64,000 nucleotides of DNA from an uncultured Coriobacteriaceae bacterium (GTDB taxonomy: Bacteria > Actinomycetota > Coriobacteriia > Coriobacteriales > Atopobiaceae): NCBI GenBank assembly GCA_902798915.1, contig CADBYM010000005.1:1-64000 (forward strand), given 5' to 3'. Below, in pieces: positions 26,045 through 34,387 of this stretch. Each line of letters begins with the position of its first letter. Position 1 is the stretch's first letter. Below the pieces are notes generated by a model. It saw only the letters and a program-made list of their open reading frames with translations. It was not told the origin of the DNA and did not search any database. Made by a program: the position numbers and the translations under genes.

Positions 26045-26050
26045 TTTATA
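26045..26050 (-). promoter_or_regulatory. possible -10 box of the long subtilase gene
   Basis: TATAAA on the minus strand inside the near-palindrome AGTATTTATAAGTAT (26041-26055), about 36 bases upstream of the ATG. The -35 region is poor. The near-palindrome could double as an operator. Confidence 0.35.
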
Positions 26051-26138
26051 AGTATCGCACATGCAGGCATGCGAAGAGGACTTCTCCAAAAAGAATCGTG
26101 CCCCTTAGGTTCAAGGCACCCCCTGCGGTCGGCCACAC

Positions 26139-29100
26139 TCAGGGCGCTGGCATACCCTTGGGCACAAGCACAATCTGAAGGGCCTCGAGGCGCAGCGCAC
26201 GGCCCGTGGTACCTGCAACCTGGCCGTTCTTCTTCCACCCCATCCAACCGATGCGCTGCACGTGCGCGCGGTACCACACGTCGTACTTCTTTGCCATGTT
26301 GCCCGTCAGGCGGATTCGGATTGCCTCCATACGGCGCGCCTGACCCGTGGTGCCCGAGACCTTGCCATCAGGGGTCCACGAACTTGCCCACCCTAGCTTC
26401 TCCAGATGCGAGAGGTACTCGATGCCGCCCGAGACTGGAAATCCCGTGCCAAGCTTGATGCGAACGGCCTCGAGTCGCCTCGACTTGCCCGTCGTGCCGC
26501 TCACCTTGCCATCCGAGACCCACGACGTTCCCCAGCCATAGGTCTGACAATGAGAGAGGTAGCGCACCGTGGGTGCGACGATGCGGAAGGTCACCTTCTT
26601 CGTACCCGCATAGCAACCTGTGCCCTTGACCGTAACGGTCGCGGTACCGGCCTTCACGTTGGAGGCATACGAAAACGCGTAGTCGGAGCCCGCCTTGAGC
26701 GAACGGCCACCCAACGTCACTTTTGGCTTGGGCTTGATGGCCTTGCCTGTGTAGGGCTGGACGGTAATGGCTGCGATCTTCGCCTTCGCGATGCTCGCAC
26801 GCGCAATCTTCCACGAGAGCTTCTTCCGCGCGGTGGATCCGCCCGGCCAGCAGTGGTTGGCGTCCGGCGTGGCGTAGGCGACGTAGGATCCGGCGGCTGT
26901 GGCCTTCGTGGTGCCGGAGAGCGCGTATCCCGTACCCGCCACGACGCCGACCTGCGCCTTCCCGGTGTACGTGAGTGCCTTTGTCTTGGGCACCACCACC
27001 TCGGCACGTGCGATTTTCCATTTGACCATCTTCCGCGCGGTCGAGCCTCCTGGCCAGCAGTGGTTGGCGTCGAGTGTCGCGTAGGCCGTATAGGAGCCAG
27101 CTTTTGTGGCCTTGAAGGTGCCGGAAAGCTCATAGCCCTCGCCTTCAGCAACACCGACCTGCGCCTTCCCGGTGTACGCGGGCGCCTTTGCCTTGGGCAC
27201 CGCCACCTCGGCGCACACAATCCGGAACTCAGCGGTCGCCGTACCCTGATAATTCCCCACGCCCGTGATGGTCGCGGTGGCCGTCCCAACTCTGTAGTTG
27301 TTGGCATAGGTAATCTCGCTCAAGAAGTCCACGCCCTCGATGAGGCGCACGTCCCCATCGAGCACGCGGGTAACTCCCGGCCTGATTTGTAGCCCCGTGT
27401 AAGCAAACTCATCGGCGGCAAGCGCAATTCGAACCCCCGACAACCGACGTGCGACAATGGCGAAATGCAGGTCCTTGGCAAACTGCCCCGCGAAGTCTCC
27501 CATACCCGACACCATCACCGTTGCCGTGCCCGCATCCACGTTATGGTCATACGCCACAGAGTAGTCGATGTTTCGTACCAGCGCTCTCGTCGCTCCTTTT
27601 ACCTCCAGAACCACCTCGACATCAGGCTCCTTGGGCATCCAATCGAACTCATAGCCGCCCGTCGGAAGCATGAGGCGGATGCCAACCGTGCCCACACCAT
27701 CAATCGTGGTCTCTGTCACTCCTTTGGCGAACTCAACGGCTTCGAGGGCATCTGCCTCGCCATAGCCGTATTGCTCATCCCAGCCCTCATCGCCCAAGTC
27801 ATGTGCGCTCGCATACAGGACGTTCACGGCCTCGCCTGCCGTGAGCTCCGGATTGGCGGCAAACTCGAGCGCCAAGACTCCCGCCACGTAAGGCGTTGCC
27901 ATGGAGGTTCCGGTATCGGTCATGTATTGATTGTCGTACGCCGTGCTGAGGATGCCCGTACCTGGTGCAGAGATGTTCTTCCCGTCGTTCTTGTTCGTGC
28001 CGCCCTGACCAGCCACGTTATAGTTCGAGGTACTGTCTCGCGCCACATTGAACTTGCCCGAGGCGTCATTTCCCGTCGTGCTGGCGGTAGCATGCCGGAG
28101 GTTGATGACACTCACGACAGAGGCCGAGTCACCGGGATAGGCATAGAAGGGAACGCCGGACGCACTCGCGTTGGCGTTGCAGGCAGCCGCGACGGTTACG
28201 ATGCCCTCCTCTAACGCCTCTTCGATCTTTGCAAGGAGCCCGTCGTCCTCGAAGCCCTCTGGGACGGCAGTTCCGACGCTGAGGTTGACCACGCGGATGT
28301 GATATTCCTCCGCGACCGACATGATGTAGTCGTATGCCTTGATAATGTCCGCCGAGGTTGTCTGTGGTTTGACGGAGTCGTCAAACACCTTGACGGGCAC
28401 GATGCTAGCATTGTACGACGCACCGGCTACGCCCAACTCGTTGTTTGCGACCGCACTGATGATGCCCGCCACGTGAGTACCATGATTCCGAGCGCCATTG
28501 AGAGACGACACGTCATGAATCCGGTCAGCGATGCCCATGCGATCTGCGTAGGCATTGTATGCACTCCCGGCGACGATGTTGGGAGCGAGGTCCTCGTGAT
28601 TCACGTCGAAGCTCTCGTCGATGACGGCAACGGACACCTGTCCTTCGCAACGCGCCAGGTTCCATGCATCGAAGGTACGCATGCTCTCGAGGCCCCAGAG
28701 CTCGTCAACATACGGGTCGTCTATGGTCGTGGGATCTGCTCCGGCATCCTCTTGAGCAGACATGACGGGCCCTTCCTCAACGGAAGGCTCGTCGGACTGC
28801 GGCCCGACGACGGAAACCTCTTCGACGACCGGGGCCGGGGATGCATCCTCGACGGTCTCAGTCGCGTCCTCGAACGGCAGGACATCGTCCTTTGCAATCG
28901 CATCCCCGGCGGCGTCTTCCACGACTGGCTCCTCGACCGTCAAGGGCTCCTCCGCTGCCGACAGCGCCTCGTCGGGAGATGGCGAATCCTCGTCGACCTC
29001 GTCCGCAAGATAGTACACGTAGTTAGGTTGGACAGACTCCATGGCAGGCGACGCCTCGCCGAGAAGGTCATTCACCGCATCCTCGACGTCGGCCCCCGGC

Positions 29101-29393
29101 TGCAGCTCCACCTTGAGGACCCCCGCCGAGATCTCCTCCGTTGCATCACCCTGTGCCGACACCAACGGCGAATCCTCGAGCAGGTCCTCGACCTCAGCGA
29201 CATCTGCCCCCGAACGGACGCGAACGATGACCTCCCCAGGCTCGCATTCTGCGCCCTCGGGCATCTCGAACAGTTTCTCGACACCCTCGGCACGAGCAGC
29301 CGCCGACGGCACTTCACCCAGCACCACCAGCACCGCGAAGAGAACGCATACCAGTCCCGGCATCGTCAGGTGTCTATACGTAAGATTGCGCAT
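26139..29393 (-). CDS. secreted subtilisin-like protease with beta modules and three ChW repeats
   Basis: A 1084-residue S8 peptidase, paralogous to the 1619-residue gene just downstream. The signal peptide has cleavage after PSAAARA. The propeptide region (EVIVRVRSGADVAEVEDLL... PNYVYYL) spans about 50-135, followed by an acidic linker and a catalytic domain at about 235-535. The triad is D259 (AVIDESFD), H307 (NHGTHVAG) and S497 (TGTSMATP). Four to five MBG/YDG-like modules follow. The last 145 residues hold three repeats with the pattern GWxxxWxxDGxxSGTTGxxxRxEAxRI, matching the ChW (clostridial hydrophobic, conserved W) repeat, which probably binds the cell wall or host ligands. The ATG at 29393 has GAGAGG upstream. 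The spacing to the next protease (129 bases, own -10) suggests separate transcription. Confidence 0.9.
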   Translation of the reverse strand: MRNLTYRHLTMPGLVCVLFAVLVVLGEVPSAAARAEGVEKLFEMPEGAECEPGEVIVRVRSGADVAEVEDLLEDSPLVSAQGDATEEISAGVLKVELQPGADVEDAVNDLLGEASPAMESVQPNYVYYLADEVDEDSPSPDEALSAAEEPLTVEEPVVEDAAGDAIAKDDVLPFEDATETVEDASPAPVVEEVSVVGPQSDEPSVEEGPVMSAQEDAGADPTTIDDPYVDELWGLESMRTFDAWNLARCEGQVSVAVIDESFDVNHEDLAPNIVAGSAYNAYADRMGIADRIHDVSSLNGARNHGTHVAGIISAVANNELGVAGASYNASIVPVKVFDDSVKPQTTSADIIKAYDYIMSVAEEYHIRVVNLSVGTAVPEGFEDDGLLAKIEEALEEGIVTVAAACNANASASGVPFYAYPGDSASVVSVINLRHATASTTGNDASGKFNVARDSTSNYNVAGQGGTNKNDGKNISAPGTGILSTAYDNQYMTDTGTSMATPYVAGVLALEFAANPELTAGEAVNVLYASAHDLGDEGWDEQYGYGEADALEAVEFAKGVTETTIDGVGTVGIRLMLPTGGYEFDWMPKEPDVEVVLEVKGATRALVRNIDYSVAYDHNVDAGTATVMVSGMGDFAGQFAKDLHFAIVARRLSGVRIALAADEFAYTGLQIRPGVTRVLDGDVRLIEGVDFLSEITYANNYRVGTATATITGVGNYQGTATAEFRIVCAEVAVPKAKAPAYTGKAQVGVAEGEGYELSGTFKATKAGSYTAYATLDANHCWPGGSTARKMVKWKIARAEVVVPKTKALTYTGKAQVGVVAGTGYALSGTTKATAAGSYVAYATPDANHCWPGGSTARKKLSWKIARASIAKAKIAAITVQPYTGKAIKPKPKVTLGGRSLKAGSDYAFSYASNVKAGTATVTVKGTGCYAGTKKVTFRIVAPTVRYLSHCQTYGWGTSWVSDGKVSGTTGKSRRLEAVRIKLGTGFPVSGGIEYLSHLEKLGWASSWTPDGKVSGTTGQARRMEAIRIRLTGNMAKKYDVWYRAHVQRIGWMGWKKNGQVAGTTGRALRLEALQIVLVPKGMPAP

Positions 29394-29578
29394 GGGAAGC
29401 CTCTCGCTGGGGCCAGTATTTCGATAGAGTATGGCACAACCAACCCATGTGCCACCCTCGAAGAACAGCCCAAGGAGTCATTGCCCGCAGGAGCAACCCC
29501 ATGCCCCCGCGATGGGCAACTGCGACATCCGCATGCGCTCCGTGCTAGCATGGTGATAACGCGACGAGAGGAGCAAAC

Positions 29579-30832
29579 ATGGCGTGGAACACAAATGTGC
29601 TGATAGGCCAATCGGGAGGTCCGACCGCAGCCATCAACGCAAGCTTGGCGGGAGCGTTCGACACCGCACGGGACCTCGGAGCCCATGTGTTGGGCATGCG
29701 CTACGGCATCGAGGGATTTCTTGCGGGCCGCATTGTTCACCTCGACCGTGTGCTGGGCGACCCCATGGACGTGGAGCTGCTCCGACGGACGCCGGCAAGC
29801 TTCCTTGGCAGCTGCCGCTTCAAGCTGCCCGAACCCGAGGACGACCCCGCATTCTATGAGGATGCCTTCGCCAAGTTTGAGGCCGCAAACGTCGGTGCTG
29901 TACTCTACATCGGTGGCAATGACTCCATGGACACCATCGACAAACTCAGTCGATGGGGGGAAGAGCATGGTAGCGCGGTGCGGCTCATCGGAATCCCCAA
30001 GACCATCGACAACGACCTCGTGGGCACCGACCACACCCCCGGCTACGGCAGCGCGGCGAAGTTCATCGCAACCAGCATGCGCGAGATTGCTCGCGACTCG
30101 AGCGTGTACGACCTCAAGAGCGTCACCTTCGTCGAGATCATGGGACGCGACGCTGGATGGCTCGCCGGCTCCGCCTGCCTCGCTGGTGCCACAGGCAACC
30201 CCTGCCCTGACCTCGTGCTCCTGCCCGAGGTTCCCCTCAACCAAGAGTCCTTGCTCGACCGCCTCTCCCTGCTCTTGGGTCGCAAGAACAGCGTGGTTGT
30301 CGCGGTAAGCGAGGGCGTGCGCCATCGCGACGGCACGCTCCTGTGCGACGCGGGCGCCGAGGCGGCGGACGGCACGCGCCTCGACGCTTTCGGGCACGTA
30401 GCATCGCTCTCTGGCACCGGTCGCTACCTCGCGAGCGCGACGCGTGCCGCGCTTGGTTGCAAGACGCGCGCCATCGAGCTCTCCACCCTGCAGCGATGCG
30501 CCAGCCACGTGGCCAGCGCCACCGACCTCGCCGAGGCATACTCGCTCGGCGGCGCCGGCGTACTGGCCGCGAGCGAGGGGCAAACTGCCATGATGAGTGC
30601 CATCAAACGCATTTTTGACAAGCCCTACCTCTACGACACCACGCTCACGCCCATCCGAGAGGTCGCCAACAAAGCCCGCAAGGTACCACGCGAGTTCATC
30701 GCCAATGACGGCATGGGCGTTACCGCAGCCTTCGAACGCTACGCGAGACCTCTCATCGAGGGCGAAATCTCGTCAACCTACCAAGGCGGCGTGCCGCACC
30801 ACATCACCGCCCTCGACGGCGACCGCGCGTAG
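29579..30832 (+). CDS. pfp: 6-phosphofructokinase, PPi-dependent type
   Basis: A 417-residue cytoplasmic enzyme that phosphorylates fructose 6-phosphate to the 1,6-bisphosphate, the committing step of glycolysis. The PFK fold signatures are clear: GQSGGPTAAIN (11-20), IGGNDSM (111-117), PKTIDND (140-146) and MGRDAGWLAGS. The phosphate-donor determinants are Asp115 (in place of Gly in GGDGS of ATP enzymes) and Lys141 (in place of Gly in GIPGTIDND). These two residues mark pyrophosphate-dependent enzymes, so the reaction is probably PPi-linked and reversible. The ATG follows GAGAGGAGCAAAC. The gene stands alone between the protease and barnase loci and ends in a perfect palindrome. Confidence 0.9.
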   Translation: MAWNTNVLIGQSGGPTAAINASLAGAFDTARDLGAHVLGMRYGIEGFLAGRIVHLDRVLGDPMDVELLRRTPASFLGSCRFKLPEPEDDPAFYEDAFAKFEAANVGAVLYIGGNDSMDTIDKLSRWGEEHGSAVRLIGIPKTIDNDLVGTDHTPGYGSAAKFIATSMREIARDSSVYDLKSVTFVEIMGRDAGWLAGSACLAGATGNPCPDLVLLPEVPLNQESLLDRLSLLLGRKNSVVVAVSEGVRHRDGTLLCDAGAEAADGTRLDAFGHVASLSGTGRYLASATRAALGCKTRAIELSTLQRCASHVASATDLAEAYSLGGAGVLAASEGQTAMMSAIKRIFDKPYLYDTTLTPIREVANKARKVPREFIANDGMGVTAAFERYARPLIEGEISSTYQGGVPHHITALDGDRA

Positions 30833-30852
30833 GAACAAGCAACCCGCAAACG

Positions 30853-30900
30853 ATTCGCGAGCGGCCCATGAGGGGTACCCCTCATGGGCCGCTCGCGAAT
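30853..30900. terminator. 48-bp perfect palindrome, bidirectional terminator
   Basis: Perfect 24-bp arms with no spacer, centred on GGGGTACCCC. It lies 20 bases after the phosphofructokinase stop and 28 bases before the end of the convergent barstar gene. Confidence 0.75.
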
Positions 30901-30928
30901 TCCCGCAGGTCGTTCGGTATCGACGTCC

Positions 30929-31198
30929 CTACGAGCGAATCGAACAACCGAGGAAGCAGCTACGCTGGGCACTCTCGCGGATCACCTCGACGAAGCCGTT
31001 GAACCAAGCGGTCTTCTCGTCGGCCCGCACCACCACGATGCGTGTTGGCTCGTCAATGTCGCCCAGGCAGTCCTCAAGCGCATCGAGGTTGTGACCATAG
31101 TATTCGGGAAAGTCAAGCTTGCGCGCTAGCCTCTCGTGCACCTCTTCGGGCGTTGTCAGCTCCGCCTCGCGAAGCGTCACCTTACGTGGACGTGGCAT
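30929..31198 (-). CDS. barstar-family ribonuclease inhibitor
   Basis: An 89-residue protein starting at the ATG at 31198, directly after TTAGGAGGTGTGCG. It matches the barstar fold: TPEEVHERLARKLDFPEYYG (helix and loop), HNLDALEDCLGDI (the inhibitor's key helix, with Asp and Glu facing the nuclease active site), then RIVVVRADE. Barstars bind barnase-type RNases one to one and block them in the cytoplasm. It starts 11 bases after the barnase stop, so both are co-transcribed. Its job is to protect the producer from the neighbouring RNase. Confidence 0.9.
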   Translation of the reverse strand: MPRPRKVTLREAELTTPEEVHERLARKLDFPEYYGHNLDALEDCLGDIDEPTRIVVVRADEKTAWFNGFVEVIRESAQRSCFLGCSIRS

Positions 31199-31208
31199 CG
31201 CACACCTC

Positions 31209-31787
31209 CTAATACAACTGTTCGAATGTCTTATAGTGGTCTTCCGTGTAATAGATAAGCCCATCGCTCGAGTACACGATGCGTTTTGCACCCCGCGAGC
31301 GTCCCGTAAAGTCTATGTCGCATTCATACCACGTGCGCCCCTTCGCCGTGGGAAGCCGTTTTTCTCGATTTCCAAAGCGATCCCCACCGATGGACATGCC
31401 CGGACACGCCTCGTCAAGACTCAGGCCCTCGGTCTTCCATCCTGCGTCCTCCGCCTCGTCCTTCGTCACAAAGTTGCTGGGCAGATGTCCGTATTCATGT
31501 AGGTAGAGTGCCACGTCCTCCTTCGAGGTATAGGTTCCGTCCTCATCGATTGCCGACTGGGTCCCTTGGTCCGCGTCATCCTTGGCACTGGCTTCGGACT
31601 CATCCTCAGCAGCAACTTCAGACTCATCCTCGTCGGTTACCTCGTATTCGGTCGTCTCCTCGAAGCTTGACTTCTTTGAGCGCGTCGAGTCGGCACCACC
31701 CCCAGACCCGCACGCCGTGAGGCCAAGCACCCCAACCAGCGCGAATAGCGCAACGAGCACCATCCACCAACGCCTTCGATTGCCCAT
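31209..31787 (-). CDS. lipoprotein-type barnase (guanyl-preferring ribonuclease)
   Basis: A 192-residue secreted RNase. The N-terminus is a lipoprotein signal with lipobox LTAC (Cys26), followed by an acidic Ser/Glu linker to about 80. Residues about 85-192 align closely with barnase: DVALYLHEYGHLPSNFVTKD, SIGGDRFGNRE, GRTWYECDIDF and RIVYSSDGLIYYTEDHYKTF. The catalytic residues are all present: E155, R165, R169 and H184 (barnase E73, R83, R87, H102). The enzyme should cleave RNA after G. Lipid anchoring is unusual, since classic barnases are freely secreted; release by proteolysis in the linker or surface display are both possible. AAGGGAGCG precedes the ATG. Barstar follows in the same operon. 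Confidence 0.92.
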   Translation of the reverse strand: MGNRRRWWMVLVALFALVGVLGLTACGSGGGADSTRSKKSSFEETTEYEVTDEDESEVAAEDESEASAKDDADQGTQSAIDEDGTYTSKEDVALYLHEYGHLPSNFVTKDEAEDAGWKTEGLSLDEACPGMSIGGDRFGNREKRLPTAKGRTWYECDIDFTGRSRGAKRIVYSSDGLIYYTEDHYKTFEQLY

Positions 31788-32338
31788 ATTCGCTCCCTTC
31801 TCTTTGGCGTAGTGACTTCATCATAACGCTTGATTCATGGCCCCCTCGCTTTGGGCCCGGCACATTAGCGCATACGAGCGAATACCCCAGCATGAACGAA
31901 GTTTTGGTACCAGATGCGCGGGGCGCAGACCAGAAGACGGAGATTTTGAGCCGTCAGACGTGGCAACTGCGACGTACAAGACAGGAATGCTCCATCACCT
32001 TTGTGCATTAGTGCGAAAAATCGTTGAGCCTGAGCGTTGCCATCTGCGGTTTTACCACTTTTGATAACGATTTTCCACACTGGCTATTTTAGCCAGTGTG
32101 GAAAATCGTTATCAAAATCGGTAGAATCCCTGTTGGCAATGACTGCCTTCGACGATTTTCTGCACTATTTCCCTAACGCCTACTGCCGCTCACGACAATG
32201 TGCTTGGAACATCGGCGCTGACCGCACGCTCAGACGACTCGAAACCCTGTACTACCCACCAAATCGCCCTCGCTTATGCGTGACGTGGTAGAATCGTATG
32301 CTCAGACGCACGAGAATCGCACCCAAGGAGGATCCTCC
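31788..32338. other. long intergenic region with a fold-back element
   Basis: No convincing gene is present. The stretch is unusually AT-rich around 31990-32190, where a large inverted repeat lies (separate entry). Short open frames in both arms encode WKIVIK-like peptides only because they lie in the inverted repeat. A TAGAAT at 32289-32294 may be the -10 of the next gene. Confidence 0.4.
32009..32166. repeat. fold-back inverted repeat with perfect 25-bp core
   Basis: The core arms 32061-32085 and 32091-32115 are perfect complements around a 5-base loop. Outside the core the similarity continues as an imperfect inverted repeat to about 32009 on the left and 32166 on the right, roughly 70-80 percent matching by eye, including the shared ACGATTTT and GCACTA blocks. 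It could be a MITE-like remnant, an inverted duplication, or a structured RNA. Confidence 0.7.
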
Positions 32339-34387
32339 ATGAGGAGGCTCACACACATCGTCACCCTCGCGCTCGTCGGCTTCACGTTGGCACTGGCATT
32401 TGCGCCATTGCACGCCCGGGCGGAGGAAGAACAATACTACGAGATAGTGGAACCTACCGTAGATTTCGTCCCCGACGAAGGCACCGAGGTCATCGTCGAG
32501 GACGCCCCGGACGAGGGCACCCCGGCAGAAGGCGCCTCTGATGCAGGCGTCCCCAATGAAGGGACCCCCAGCGAGGGCGCCTCCGACGAGGGCACCCCCA
32601 GTGAAGGCACGGACGCACAAGCAACCAAAAAGAAGAAGAAGGAACCCCCGCCACCCAAGGAGTACGTGGTGCACTATGACGCCAACGGCGGCGAGGGCTC
32701 CATGGACGACAGCGTCTTTATCGAAGGCAACGAGGCGAAGCTCGCTCGCTGCACCTTCACGCGCGCCGGGTATACCTTCGAGGGATGGAACACCAACGCG
32801 GACGGATCGGGCACACGGCTCGCCGATGCCGTTGACGTACGCGACCTGCTCTCCGACAACGGACTCACCGTCTACGCGCAGTGGGGTTCCCAAATCTACG
32901 TCGTCCGCTACACCTCAGGCGTTCCCGACAAGGCGGAGTCCGCGGTAACGGGCACCATGCATTCGCAACTCGCGGTACACGATGCCCCACTAGAGCTCAA
33001 GCAGTGTGAGTTCGAGCGAAAGGGCTACAAGCCGCTACGCTGGGTCGACCAAAACGGAACCACGCACGAGTTCGGCGAGATGGGAACCAACTTTGAATCC
33101 CAAACAGACACCCAGTCGTGGGAGCTGGCGACCATAAGCGCCAACCCACCCGACGAGGGGAAGGACGGCCACTGGTCGTGCCAAGGCTCGGTAGTCTTCG
33201 AGGGGAAGGACGGGTCGCTTTGCGCGGCGATGGCCTTCTACTTTAGCAACTCAGCCTACTCGAAGGGATCGCTAGAGGACTACGACTCCATCATCAAGGT
33301 CGTGAACCTCAACACGGGCGAGGAGCTCAAGAGCGCGCGTGGAATCATGCTCGAACACGCCAATGATATCGCCTACCGTCCGGACAACGGGCATTTCTAC
33401 GTGGTGCAGGGCGGCATCAACGAGGGATTCCCGGACGGCGTGGTGGAGCTGGACGAGAATCTCAACGAGGTGCGCAGCCTCACGCCAGAGGGCACGAGCC
33501 ATCTGTGGAACATCTCGTACTCCGACGGACGCTTCTACTGCATTGGCAACGTGGACGGTGACAGCTTTGCCCGCGGCAACCCCAATGGCGAGACGAGCGA
33601 CCTCATCGTGCTTGACGAGGACCTCAACCTCCTCGAGACACACACCGTCGACTACTCCCTACAGGGCTTCTCGGGGCAGGGCATGGTATGTGACGGGAGC
33701 TTCCTCTATTCCATCTTGGTGAACTTCGGCGAACACGAATCGGGCTCGAAGCAACGACTGGCCATCTTCACGCTGGAGGGCGAGCCGCGCGGCACGCAGC
33801 GCATCGACATCACCTCCGAGGTCGAGTCCGCCTCGACCCTCGACGGACGCATGTACTTCTCGACCAACGGCGGAAGCGAGGGAACCATCTACGGCACCAA
33901 CCTTGCCGGCGCGACCATGTCGGTGGTGTGGGAGGCAAATCCCTACCGCATTGAGTTCGACGAGAACGACTACCCCGCATCCGGCATGCCCGAAGCCATT
34001 GATGCCACCTACGACGAGGAAGTGCGCCTCTCCGAGGATGCTCCCACCTGTCCCAGCATGGACTTCGTGGCATGGAACACAAAGAAGGACGGATCGGGAG
34101 AGAGCTTTCGGCCTGGCGAGATCGTCCACAACCTCGCCGAGTCGGGAACCGTCACGCTCTATGCGCAATGGCACCGCACCGCAGTGCCATTCGTCTGCGA
34201 CAACGGATCGATGACCAACAAGATCGAGGTCGCCGAGCCCGAGCCGAAGCCACGATCGAAGCCCCGTCATCTAAGGACGAATGCGGTAGCGCTTGCGATC
34301 GCCGCTCTCTACTGTCTCGAACGGGGCATTCGGAGACGCTCCCCAAATGCCCCGTTCGAGCGTTGCGCAACAACCCTACCAGCGTAG
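32339..34387 (+). CDS. surface protein with InlB-type repeats flanking a beta-propeller-like domain
   Basis: A 682-residue secreted protein. The ATG at 32339 follows AAGGAGGATCCTCC; the upstream in-frame ATG has no ribosome site. The signal peptide is cleaved after LHARA (about residue 24). An acidic repeat region with EGTPSEGASD units spans about 45-95, then Lys/Pro, then an InlB/Flg_new-type repeat (VHYDANGGEGS ... TVYAQW) at about 105-180. Residues about 240-520 contain blade-like units (NDIAYRPDNGHFYVV, SHLWNISYSDGRFYCI) of a beta-propeller. A second InlB-like repeat (IEFDENDYPASG ... TLYAQW) follows. The C-terminus has a short hydrophobic segment and RGIRRRS. Probable adhesin or ligand-binding protein. 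Its end overlaps the convergent P-type ATPase gene by 12 bases. Confidence 0.8.
   Translation: MRRLTHIVTLALVGFTLALAFAPLHARAEEEQYYEIVEPTVDFVPDEGTEVIVEDAPDEGTPAEGASDAGVPNEGTPSEGASDEGTPSEGTDAQATKKKKKEPPPPKEYVVHYDANGGEGSMDDSVFIEGNEAKLARCTFTRAGYTFEGWNTNADGSGTRLADAVDVRDLLSDNGLTVYAQWGSQIYVVRYTSGVPDKAESAVTGTMHSQLAVHDAPLELKQCEFERKGYKPLRWVDQNGTTHEFGEMGTNFESQTDTQSWELATISANPPDEGKDGHWSCQGSVVFEGKDGSLCAAMAFYFSNSAYSKGSLEDYDSIIKVVNLNTGEELKSARGIMLEHANDIAYRPDNGHFYVVQGGINEGFPDGVVELDENLNEVRSLTPEGTSHLWNISYSDGRFYCIGNVDGDSFARGNPNGETSDLIVLDEDLNLLETHTVDYSLQGFSGQGMVCDGSFLYSILVNFGEHESGSKQRLAIFTLEGEPRGTQRIDITSEVESASTLDGRMYFSTNGGSEGTIYGTNLAGATMSVVWEANPYRIEFDENDYPASGMPEAIDATYDEEVRLSEDAPTCPSMDFVAWNTKKDGSGESFRPGEIVHNLAESGTVTLYAQWHRTAVPFVCDNGSMTNKIEVAEPEPKPRSKPRHLRTNAVALAIAALYCLERGIRRRSPNAPFERCATTLPA

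Noticed and set aside
30853..30900. 48-bp perfect palindrome considered as an attachment or recombination site
   Set aside because: It sits exactly between two convergent stops, like the other long hairpins, so a terminator role is simpler.
31865..32080. 71-codon minus-strand frame starting WKIVIK
   Set aside because: It begins inside the fold-back element and the mirrored arm encodes a similar start, so the frame is explained by the inverted repeat rather than by a gene.
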